This document shows, one piece after another, positions 1-7,033 of a stretch of 64,000 bases of DNA. This DNA is from Marinobacter sp. F4206. GTDB taxonomy: Bacteria; Pseudomonadota; Gammaproteobacteria; Pseudomonadales; Oleiphilaceae. How positions within the stretch are numbered: position 1 is the stretch's first letter; each line of letters begins with the position of its first letter. The notes below the pieces were generated by a model, which did not search any database, was not told the DNA's origin, and saw only the letters and a program-made list of their open reading frames with translations. The stretch spans positions 248,001-312,000 of the forward strand of contig NZ_JAHXKI010000002.1 in assembly GCF_019392195.1 (NCBI RefSeq), written 5' to 3'. A program made the position numbers and the translations under genes.

Positions 1-1395
1 CCGGATGATCGCATTCTCCCCGTGCAGGGATGGCTGGATCTGGATTCGCAAATCGTAGTCCATTTGACCCAACTGAAGCCGCGACCGGCCGCCCTGCGGC
101 AACCGGTGCTCGGCAATGTTCAGTTCGGCGCGCAGCTTGATGACATTGATAACGCCTTTGATTTCCCGCGGGGACAACTGATATTGAGGGAGGTCATGCA
201 GGTCGCCATCGACCCGCAACCGGATACGGACACGGCTGGCATACTGTTCAATGTGAATGTCGCTGGCCTTCTCACTGACCGCATCCAGCAGGATCGCTTC
301 ATAAACCGATACCAGGTAGGGACTCACATGATGCTTGCCCGCCTCGCCCAGAAGCAGGTCGGAACTGTCACCACGGGGCTCGCTCCCACCTTCGGGACTG
401 CCTGACAGGTCAGCCACAAACCGACTACCTTTCTCGGTCAGGTCCAGCGCCGACCAGAGTCGACGGAAATCCGTCGGGGTCACCAACAGGCATTCGATGG
501 CCTGATTGGGGCTCAGTCTCTCGAGCTGGTCGGTCCGGGCGTCAGGATCATCAGTAACCACCCGGATTTTTCCACCACCCTCGGCGACCGGAATCAATCG
601 GGATAAATCCAGGAAGGTCCGTGAAAAACGCCGGAACAGATCCGGCTTCAACGTTGGTAGAAGGGTATCTGCATCGGTCAACTCCATGCCACGCTGCTGG
701 GCGAGAGACCGATACAAGCCGTGTTCTTCAAGATTCAGTTTACGGCGCAGCAGGTCAATAACACGGCAGTTTTCGCCCGCCGCTTCTGACTTTGCGTCTT
801 CCAGCGTCTTCTCGTCGACGACGCCTAGATCAATCAGCACCTGTTCTGAATTCCGATTGAAGTCGACCCAGCCAAGGGTTCTTGAACGCTCCAATTTCTG
901 CCCGCGCTTAATGAACAAAGCCATGCTGGGAACGGGCCCGGCGCGACCCTCGAGGCAGGCCAAGAAGCCATTTTCCCGGAGGTGTCGGGCCATCACGTTG
1001 CGGTCCGCAACGAATGTTGTGCTGAGTATGAAATCGCAGGCCTGGTCCAGCCCAATGGTGTCCTCGATCGCTGATACCACGACCTCAACGTTATGGATTC
1101 CAAGGCGGGAAAAACGGGTGCGGGCGGCTTCAGCTACGGCCGGATTCTTCTCAACGTAGATGACCCGTTCTGCCATTTTGGAGAGCACTGCGGCCAAGTA
1201 ACCGGAGCCACCGCCGACGTGCATGACGAGCTGATCAGGTTCAATTTCCGGAATCAGGTGAAGGATGTGACCAACGGTTTCTTCGCGGGGTATGGAGTGA
1301 CCGGTAATGGTTGCAACCAGATCAGAGCCGGCAACAAAATCCTTGCGGGGGACCGCAAGAAGGGCCTCATCGGCCCTCGGATAAGCACTCTTCAT
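1..1395 (-). CDS. Methyltransferase-like domain fused to GspE/PilB-type secretion ATPase (partial)
   Basis: Open frame of 465 codons read on the minus strand from an ATG at 1395 to the left edge, with no stop, so the C-terminus lies outside the window. Residues about 10-165 resemble protein-L-isoaspartate O-methyltransferase: the SAM-binding glycine loop VMHVGGGSGYLAAVLS (58-73) is followed by an acidic strand end VIYVEKNP. Residues about 180-290 look like the N-terminal domain of MshE/PilB/GspE ATPases (LGVVDEKTLEDA, LIPVAEGGGKIRVVTDDPD). A short polar linker leads at about 340 into the T2SSE ATPase, seen as ASDIHIEQY and RIRLRVDGDL. The Walker motifs would lie beyond the edge. The start follows an AGGA box 26 bp after the DUF2802 stop, so it may be the last gene of the parC operon. 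The domain calls rest on motifs I read; the role (pilus or secretion motor, perhaps with methyl transfer or SAM sensing) is inference. Confidence 0.8.
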   Translation of the reverse strand, partial: MKSAYPRADEALLAVPRKDFVAGSDLVATITGHSIPREETVGHILHLIPEIEPDQLVMHVGGGSGYLAAVLSKMAERVIYVEKNPAVAEAARTRFSRLGIHNVEVVVSAIEDTIGLDQACDFILSTTFVADRNVMARHLRENGFLACLEGRAGPVPSMALFIKRGQKLERSRTLGWVDFNRNSEQVLIDLGVVDEKTLEDAKSEAAGENCRVIDLLRRKLNLEEHGLYRSLAQQRGMELTDADTLLPTLKPDLFRRFSRTFLDLSRLIPVAEGGGKIRVVTDDPDARTDQLERLSPNQAIECLLVTPTDFRRLWSALDLTEKGSRFVADLSGSPEGGSEPRGDSSDLLLGEAGKHHVSPYLVSVYEAILLDAVSEKASDIHIEQYASRVRIRLRVDGDLHDLPQYQLSPREIKGVINVIKLRAELNIAEHRLPQGGRSRLQLGQMDYDLRIQIQPSLHGENAIIR

Positions 1396-1421
1396 TGAGC
1401 AACGTTCCTAACAGCATGACA

Positions 1422-1814
1422 TCAGGCCGCCTGACGTTTTTTCAATGCTGATACCAGCTCGGCCTCGGGGCGGGAGATCCCGCAGGTGTTCATAAGATCG
1501 TCTATATCAGCGCCAAGATCAACAAGGCGGGAGGCCTCATCGTAGGAAATCCTTAGGGGATCGTTCTGGCGCATTTCATCCAGCGTGGTCCGCAGTTCGT
1601 GGAGTTGCCGTTCACAAGCCACCAGGCGCTGGCCAACGCCGACACTGCCGCTGGTGGTCGCATGCAATTCCCTGCCGAGGATGTCGCACCGGTCCTTGAG
1701 CGAGACTTTCAGCTGGCGAATCTGGCGCCCGTGAGCGATGCCCTGGAAGAGAACCAGTGACAGGGCAGCCACAGTCAGCCCCCAGGGAAGGTAGGACGGA
1801 ATTTCTGCAAACAT
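1422..1814 (-). CDS. DUF2802 membrane-anchored protein of the chemotaxis operon
   Basis: A 130-residue protein with one N-terminal membrane segment (about residues 8-25) and a charged helical body. The C-terminal part (YDEASRLVDLGADIDDLMNTC...ISRPEAELVSAL) matches the DUF2802 family, which is regularly found just downstream of cheW in Pseudomonas-type chemotaxis clusters. The ATG at 1814 was chosen because GGGAG lies about 8 bases upstream; the frame extends to 1862 but without a comparable site. The biochemical role is unknown. The DDL...C helix-turn pattern looks like a small winged-helix-like DNA- or protein-binding end, which I cannot confirm. Confidence 0.75.
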   Translation of the reverse strand: MFAEIPSYLPWGLTVAALSLVLFQGIAHGRQIRQLKVSLKDRCDILGRELHATTSGSVGVGQRLVACERQLHELRTTLDEMRQNDPLRISYDEASRLVDLGADIDDLMNTCGISRPEAELVSALKKRQAA

Positions 1815-1883
1815 GACGGACGTCTCCCGTGATTTATAACGAAAGGCGTCCACCCTGAGCACTGCGAGAAAGCGATTTCCCGA

Positions 1884-2372
1884 TTACAGCGCGGCGATTT
1901 CAGCCCATTCGTTCTCTGACAACATTTTGTCGAATTCAACCAGGATGATCAGTTCACCATCCTTGTTGCACACGCCCTGAATAAACTTGGCGCTTTCCTC
2001 GTTACCCACGTTCGGTGCAGTCTCAATTTCGCTGGACTTCAGGTAGACCACCTCGGCTACCGAATCCACCAGAATACCCATGACCTGGTTGGCGGATTCC
2101 ATCACCACAATCCGGGTAGCGTCGGTCACTTCCGCATCCGCCAATCCAAACCGACGGCGGGTGTCGATCACCGTGACCACATTGCCCCGCAGATTAATGA
2201 TGCCGAGTACATAATCGGGAGCTCCCGGGACCGGGGCAATTTCCGTGTATCTCAGCACTTCCTGGATCTGCATGACATTCAGACCATAGGTCTCGTCATC
2301 CAGCCGGAAGGTCACATACTGCAGTACCTGATCGTCCTGGACCTGATTGTGTTGTCCGCTCGGGGATGCCAT
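1884..2372 (-). CDS. cheW: Chemotaxis coupling protein CheW
   Basis: CheW couples methyl-accepting chemoreceptors to the CheA kinase in the membrane-associated array. The 162-residue protein has a short hydrophilic leader and one CheW domain with typical blocks: YVTFRLDDETYGLNVMQIQE, GIINLRGNVVTVIDTRRRFG, VMGILVDSVAEVVYL and an ending FIQGVCNKDGELIILVEFDK. The ATG at 2372 has an excellent GAGGAG site 10 bases upstream; the frame reaches 2459 but that extension is poorly supported. It lies between parP and DUF2802, in the order seen in Vibrio and Pseudomonas polar chemotaxis operons, and is expected to share the FliA promoter upstream of parC. Confidence 0.95.
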   Translation of the reverse strand: MASPSGQHNQVQDDQVLQYVTFRLDDETYGLNVMQIQEVLRYTEIAPVPGAPDYVLGIINLRGNVVTVIDTRRRFGLADAEVTDATRIVVMESANQVMGILVDSVAEVVYLKSSEIETAPNVGNEESAKFIQGVCNKDGELIILVEFDKMLSENEWAEIAAL

Positions 2373-2506
2373 AGCACTGTTTCTCCTCTGTGGCTGCCCT
2401 GCGGGCAACCTGATCGTCAAAAAATCATCATCAGTGCCCAATACTATATTTATGGGCACAAACCGTGCCAGCGCGGCAAGGTTTCAATCGGTAACCGGCG
2501 TTCCCG

Positions 2507-3298
2507 TCAGCTCAGGTCGAGATGATGCTCTCGTTCCGCCCTGACCAGAAGGTCGGCCATGGTGCGCACATCAATCAGCGCGCACATGTGATCAATAACC
2601 GTTCCAGCCAGCCAGGGCCTCTTGCTGCGCGCCGTGCGCCAGCGTACCTCGTCCGGCCTGAGCGTGAAGGATTGGGCTACGTCGTCGCAGGCCAGCCCCC
2701 AGTCGCTGTTATCCAGGCGGATGACAAACCGGTAGTTGTCACGGGCGTTGTCCGGTACCCGCCCTGCCATGATCCATTCAGCGGTATCCACCACTCTCAG
2801 ATTCTGATCACGATCAGGGCGGATACCCATGTACCAGCGGGGGCTTCCCGGAATCGGCCGGATTTCCTCTTCTACGCGGTGGATGGCCCCAAGCAGAATC
2901 AGAGGCACCGCCAGCTGCAGGCCGGCGACCGTGAAGATCAGACACTCAAACGGCGCACCGGACCATTCCGGTCGCGACGACGGCTCGGCGGTTTCAGGCT
3001 GAGGCTCGATCTCGGGACTGGCTACAACCGCAGGTTCCGGCGCCTCCACGGCCCGCGCTTCGGCAATGGCTGGTTCTGGCTTTGCCCGTTCCACCACCTT
3101 CGGGCCCGCCACAGGGGGTTCAGGTTTTGTCTCCGGAACGGCCTTTACTGGCGCCTCCGCCCGGACTTCACGTACCGGAACCTCAACCACCGACTCCTCG
3201 CGCAACGCGGTGTCGGTCGCGGTATGCAGCAGGTCGTCCAGATAACTGGCAATGGCACTGGCCGGATCAGACAACCTTGTCAAATTCTCGTCAGCCAT
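2507..3298 (-). CDS. parP: ParP, CheW-like array-positioning protein
   Basis: A 263-residue protein whose C-terminal half (about 112-255) is a CheW-like domain (ECLIFTVAGLQLAVPLILLG, RWYMGIRPDRDQNLRVVDTA, WLAGTVIDHMCALIDV). It is preceded by an acidic, Pro/Val/Glu-rich linker (about 35-110). In Vibrio, ParP combines such a domain with a Pro-rich region; it binds ParC and the CheA/receptor array and holds arrays at the pole. The gene overlaps parC by 8 bp and precedes cheW, which supports this call over a second plain CheW. Strong AAGGAG site before the ATG at 3298. Confidence 0.85.
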   Translation of the reverse strand: MADENLTRLSDPASAIASYLDDLLHTATDTALREESVVEVPVREVRAEAPVKAVPETKPEPPVAGPKVVERAKPEPAIAEARAVEAPEPAVVASPEIEPQPETAEPSSRPEWSGAPFECLIFTVAGLQLAVPLILLGAIHRVEEEIRPIPGSPRWYMGIRPDRDQNLRVVDTAEWIMAGRVPDNARDNYRFVIRLDNSDWGLACDDVAQSFTLRPDEVRWRTARSKRPWLAGTVIDHMCALIDVRTMADLLVRAEREHHLDLS

Positions 3299-4088
3299 GC
3301 TGACGCTCCTTCAGGGAGCCTCTGCGCGTAAGCAAATCATCAAGCAAATGGGAATAAGCGCGAACGCCGTGGGTTTCCGCATCAAGCGCCGACGGTACGA
3401 CACCCGACTGGCTCGCATCCCGGAATTTGGTGTCCACTGGGACGGCAAAACGCCACAGGCTGTCCGAGTAGGTCTTGCGCAACAAGTTCAGGCTTTTCAC
3501 CGACGCCTGGGTCCGGCGGTCGTACAGGGTCGGCACAATGGTAAAGGGCAGTTCGTTTTTCTGGGACCGCATGATCATTTTCAGGGTATGCAGCATCCGC
3601 TCAAGACCTTTGATCGCCAGAAACTCGGTCTGGACCGGAATCACCAGATGTTGAGCCGCCGCCAATGCATTGACCATCAACACACCGAGCGACGGCGTAT
3701 TGTCCAGGATCACATAGTCGAAATCGTCCCATAACTGCGCCAGGGCCCGCGAGATAATCAGGCCCATACCCTCGACACCGACCATGCGGCGCTCGAGTGT
3801 TGCCAGGGCCGTGCTGGCCGGTAACAGAGACAGTCCCTGGCAGCTGGTCTCGGTGATGAGCTGGGCCGGTAGCCCCTCGGGCACCTTGCCCTCGTGCTGG
3901 AACAGGTCAAATACACTGTGGGCAATGGTATCCGGATCGTATCCAAACCAGCTCGTGAGAGACCCATGGGGATCCAGATCAACGACCAGCACGCGTTTGC
4001 CGCGCTCGGCCAGCAAACCGCCCAACGCCACCACGGATGTGGTTTTGCCCACACCGCCCTTTTGATTGGCTACAGCCCAGATTCTCAC
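3291..4088 (-). CDS. parC: ParC, ParA/MinD-family ATPase for polar placement of chemotaxis arrays
   Basis: ParA-like ATPase of 265 residues with a deviant Walker A (ANQKGGVGKTTS), a switch I-like LVVDLDPHGSLTSWFG and a Walker B-like YVILDNTPSLGVL. In Vibrio, ParC forms a polar gradient and directs chemotaxis arrays to the cell pole with ParP. I start it at the GTG at 4088, which gives VRIWAVANQKGG and has GGAG 8 bases upstream; an ATG at 4127 would add 13 residues that are atypical for the family. About 200 bp separate it from motD, and that gap carries a sigma-28 promoter. No parB-like gene is adjacent, as expected for a protein-positioning ParA. Confidence 0.9.
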   Translation of the reverse strand: MRIWAVANQKGGVGKTTSVVALGGLLAERGKRVLVVDLDPHGSLTSWFGYDPDTIAHSVFDLFQHEGKVPEGLPAQLITETSCQGLSLLPASTALATLERRMVGVEGMGLIISRALAQLWDDFDYVILDNTPSLGVLMVNALAAAQHLVIPVQTEFLAIKGLERMLHTLKMIMRSQKNELPFTIVPTLYDRRTQASVKSLNLLRKTYSDSLWRFAVPVDTKFRDASQSGVVPSALDAETHGVRAYSHLLDDLLTRRGSLKERQHG

Positions 4089-4146
4089 GCTTGTTTCTCC
4101 AGAGAAAACGTCATTGCAGCGGGACACACCATCGCTGCATTCCGGT

Positions 4147-4173
4147 TTATCGGCCAGTTCATTCCCAACTTGA
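4147..4173 (-). promoter_or_regulatory. Sigma-28 (FliA) promoter for parC-parP-cheW-DUF2802
   Basis: On the minus strand the sequence reads TCAA, 15 bases, then GCCGATAA, which is the FliA consensus with ideal spacing. The -10 ends about 60 bases before the parC start. FliA is encoded in this same cluster. This would let array-positioning genes be expressed late, independently of read-through from cheY-motD. Confidence 0.8.
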
Positions 4174-4292
4174 CCCCCGCGGGCCTGAAAAAAGGAGATG
4201 ACGGCAAACGCTTGCCGGCCGGAAATTATTACCTCGGAGTAATACAGGAACCATGCCAGAACGGCTATACGAATGTGCCGTGCACCATCGCG

Positions 4293-5075
4293 TCAGCGCA
4301 TAGCCCCTCGGACATTGGCGTCCCGGGAAATGAGGAGAACAACTCGGCGATTTCGCCTTCGGCCTTCGTCGGTATCGTTGCGGGCCACCGGCTGAAACCG
4401 GCCATAGCCGACAGCCGCCAGGCGCTCCGGTTCGATACCTTCCATGGTCAGCATCCTTACCACCGCGGCAGCCCTGGCCGCTGAAAGCTCCCAGTTGGAG
4501 GGAAAACGCGAAGTACTGATGGGCTGGTTATCCGTGAATCCTTCCACTTTGACCGCGTTATCACGATCACGCAGGACTCTGGCGATCTTACTGACTACGT
4601 CAAAGGCATCGTAATGCGGCTCTGCATCGCCGCTTCCGAACAAAAGACTGTTAGGCAGATTCAGCTCCAACCAACGATCGCTGGTTTCCAGCGTCACCAC
4701 GCCCTGATCAATCAGTTCGTCGAACTCCAGGGTCAGCTGATCGGCCATGGCCCGAAGCGCTTCGGTCCTGGCCTCGGCGTCCCGTTCGCTGTTGCGGGGC
4801 GCCTCCGTAACCGCCGGCGGAATCACCGCATCGGAGGGCGCGTCGACCGACTGCGACGGTCGGTCCCCCACCTCAATGGGTTTTACCGATCGTTGCGGCG
4901 CATTGAACACTCCGGTCAGGGTCTCGGAGAGTACCTTGTACTTACCCTCGTTCACCGAGGAAACGGAATACATGACGACGAAAAAGGCGAAAAGCAGGGT
5001 GATGAAATCCGCATAGGAAATCAGCCAGCGCTCTTTATTGTGGAGATCCTCCTGGGGTTGCCTACGGCGCCGCAT
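4293..5075 (-). CDS. motD: Flagellar stator protein MotD (MotB family)
   Basis: A 260-residue MotB-type stator subunit that anchors the proton-driven stator to peptidoglycan. The single membrane helix (about 20-38) begins ISYADFITLLFAFFVVMYS and contains the conserved Asp that carries the proton path. The C-terminal OmpA-like domain (about 120-250) shows VEGFTDNQPI, NWELSAARAAAVVRML and VGYGRFQPV followed by NRRV. It lies 21 bp after motC, as in the Pseudomonas che cluster, which separates it from the main motA/motB set usually located elsewhere. The N-terminus is very basic (MRRRRQ), in keeping with a cytoplasmic start. Confidence 0.93.
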   Translation of the reverse strand: MRRRRQPQEDLHNKERWLISYADFITLLFAFFVVMYSVSSVNEGKYKVLSETLTGVFNAPQRSVKPIEVGDRPSQSVDAPSDAVIPPAVTEAPRNSERDAEARTEALRAMADQLTLEFDELIDQGVVTLETSDRWLELNLPNSLLFGSGDAEPHYDAFDVVSKIARVLRDRDNAVKVEGFTDNQPISTSRFPSNWELSAARAAAVVRMLTMEGIEPERLAAVGYGRFQPVARNDTDEGRRRNRRVVLLISRDANVRGAMR

Positions 5076-5096
5076 AAGATGCCCTGACCATGATTG

Positions 5097-5834
5097 CTAC
5101 AGGAAGCCCCGTAGTCGCATTTCAATGGATTTCGGGTTTTCACCGTCGGCGATGGCAATAATGCCATCGATCATCATGTCCTGGTATCGGGTGCGCTCCC
5201 GAACGATGCCGCGGAGCTTGTTTGCAACCGGGAAAAACAGCAGGTTCGCCAGGGCGACGCCATAGATCGTGGCGACAAACGCCGTCGCAATGCCGCTCCC
5301 CAGGGACTGCGGATCCTCCAGATTGGTCATCACCTGGATCAGGCCCATAACCGCACCAATGATGCCGATGGTGGGCGAATAACCGCCCATGGCCTCAAAC
5401 ACCCGCGCTGATTCCAGATCCCGTTGTTCCCGGGACTCCAGATCCACTTCCATGATACTGCGGATGGTCTCGGTCTCCGCTCCGTCGACCAGCAGTTGCA
5501 AGCCCTTCTGGGCAAACAGTTCAGGTTCGCGCTCGGCGAGCCCCTCAAGACCGAGCAGGCCTTGCTTGCGGGCTTTCACGCTCCAGTCAATAACTTTGCC
5601 GATGCCATCCTCCATGCTGATGAACGGGGGCACGAAGACCCAGCGAGCCTGCCCAAATGCCCGCTTCAGAACGGGCCAGGAGGTCTGCAGAATGGTCGCG
5701 GCCAGGGTACCACCAACAACAATCAGTGCTGCCGGCCCATTAAACAGCGAGCTGAGCGCCCCACCCTCAAGCAGGTTGCCGCCAAGGATGGCGGCAAAGG
5801 CCAGCATGATGCCCAGCAGGCTCAGAATATCCAT
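5097..5834 (-). CDS. motC: Flagellar stator protein MotC (MotA family)
   Basis: A 245-residue MotA/TolQ/ExbB-type membrane protein that forms the ion-conducting stator with MotD. Four hydrophobic helices are visible: two at the N-terminus (MDILSLLGIMLAFAAILGG and ALIVVGGTLAATIL) and two after a large cytoplasmic loop (YSPTIGIIGAVMGLIQVM and FVATIYGVALANLLFFPVANK). The loop contains the charged segment (VDLESREQRD) expected to contact the rotor. The start overlaps the cheB stop by one base (TGATG), indicating translational coupling. Its length fits MotC rather than the longer MotA. Confidence 0.93.
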   Translation of the reverse strand: MDILSLLGIMLAFAAILGGNLLEGGALSSLFNGPAALIVVGGTLAATILQTSWPVLKRAFGQARWVFVPPFISMEDGIGKVIDWSVKARKQGLLGLEGLAEREPELFAQKGLQLLVDGAETETIRSIMEVDLESREQRDLESARVFEAMGGYSPTIGIIGAVMGLIQVMTNLEDPQSLGSGIATAFVATIYGVALANLLFFPVANKLRGIVRERTRYQDMMIDGIIAIADGENPKSIEMRLRGFL

Positions 5835-6988
5835 CAGGCGACACCTTCCTTCAGTCGCGGTCCGATCTCCTCCAGCGCCAAAACCTCGTCGCTGAGGCCA
5901 GCCCGGGCCACGGCCATTGGCATGCCGTAGATGACCGAGGTCTTCTCGTCCTGGGACCAGATGTCAGAGCCGGTCTGTTTCATCATCCGACAACCATCCT
6001 TACCATCCGAACCCATACCAGTCAGGATCACGCCCAGGGTTTTACCGGGGAAGCTACGGGCCAGGGAGCCGAACGTGACATCAACACAAGGCTTGTAATT
6101 CAGGCGCTCATCGCCGGGCAGGATTCGAACCCGGGCCTGCCCGCCGCGGTTCTCAATCATCATCTGTTTTCCGCCCGGGGCCAGCAGGGCGAGGCCGGGC
6201 CTGAGCACGTCGCCGTCTTCGGCCTGGCGTACCTGGATCTGGCACAGCTTGTTGAGCCTCTCGGCGAAGGCCGGTGTGAAACTGGCAGGCATGTGCTGGA
6301 CCAGTACAATCGGCGCAGGAAACGACGCCGGCAGCGACGTCAGTACCCGCTGCAAGGCCACTGGCCCGCCGGTGGACGTGCCGATACCAACCACGCTGTA
6401 ATGCTTGGCCGACCCGCGCCTGGTTGTGCGCCGGGGTGTTTCCGGTTCGACGGCCGGCTGGGCCGTTCTGGGAGGCGACGCAGGACGGGTCGAGGACGTT
6501 GAAGGTGAACGCGGCCGCAGTGGTGCCGTCTCGCGCGGGGCCGGCGCGGAGGAAGCACTACCCGCAGCGGGCGCTGGACGGGCGCCGGGGCGGCTCTGAG
6601 CCACATCCAGAATACGATCAATGAGGATTTTCTGGAGTTGACTGCTGTCCCTGGCGATTTCTTCAAAGTTCTTCGGCAGGAAATCCACAGCTCCCGCCTC
6701 CAGGGCATCCAGGGTGACCCTGGCGCCCTCGTAGGTGAGAGAGGAGAACATCAACACGGGCACCGGGTGCTTCTTCATGATCTCCCGTACTGCCGAGATG
6801 CCGTCCATCACCGGCATCTCGTAATCCATGGTGATGACATCCGGCCGAAGCTTTTCAGCCAGTTCCACACCCTCACGGCCATTGGTGGCGACGCCCACCA
6901 CCTTGATCTGGCCCGAGCCGGTCAAAATTTCCGTCAGCCGTTTGCGAAAGAACCCTGAATCATCCACGACCAGGACAGAAACTGTCAT
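5834..6988 (-). CDS. cheB: Chemotaxis protein-glutamate methylesterase CheB
   Basis: CheB demethylates or deamidates receptor glutamates when phosphorylated by CheA, giving adaptation. The 384-residue protein has a receiver domain (1-120; acid pair VDDSG and phospho-acceptor in VITMDYEMPVMDG), a Pro/Arg/Ser-rich linker (about 138-195) and the catalytic domain. The serine, histidine and aspartate of the triad are visible in VGIGTSTGGP, VLVQHMPASFTPAFAERL and ILTGMGSDGKDG. The linker is long compared with the enterobacterial protein. Located between cheA and motC; no cheR is in the window. Confidence 0.96.
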   Translation of the reverse strand: MTVSVLVVDDSGFFRKRLTEILTGSGQIKVVGVATNGREGVELAEKLRPDVITMDYEMPVMDGISAVREIMKKHPVPVLMFSSLTYEGARVTLDALEAGAVDFLPKNFEEIARDSSQLQKILIDRILDVAQSRPGARPAPAAGSASSAPAPRETAPLRPRSPSTSSTRPASPPRTAQPAVEPETPRRTTRRGSAKHYSVVGIGTSTGGPVALQRVLTSLPASFPAPIVLVQHMPASFTPAFAERLNKLCQIQVRQAEDGDVLRPGLALLAPGGKQMMIENRGGQARVRILPGDERLNYKPCVDVTFGSLARSFPGKTLGVILTGMGSDGKDGCRMMKQTGSDIWSQDEKTSVIYGMPMAVARAGLSDEVLALEEIGPRLKEGVA

Positions 6989-7033
6989 CCATTTCTCCTA
7001 ACGAAGTCCAATCTCGGGTGCCACCAAACTGCG

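Noticed and set aside
506..1159. 217-codon plus-strand frame opposite the fusion gene
   Set aside because: It is Ser/Arg-rich antisense sequence; the minus-strand frame encodes recognisable domains throughout.
2522..3331. 269-codon plus-strand frame opposite parP
   Set aside because: It is composed of Arg/His-rich antisense sequence of parP and has no gene features.
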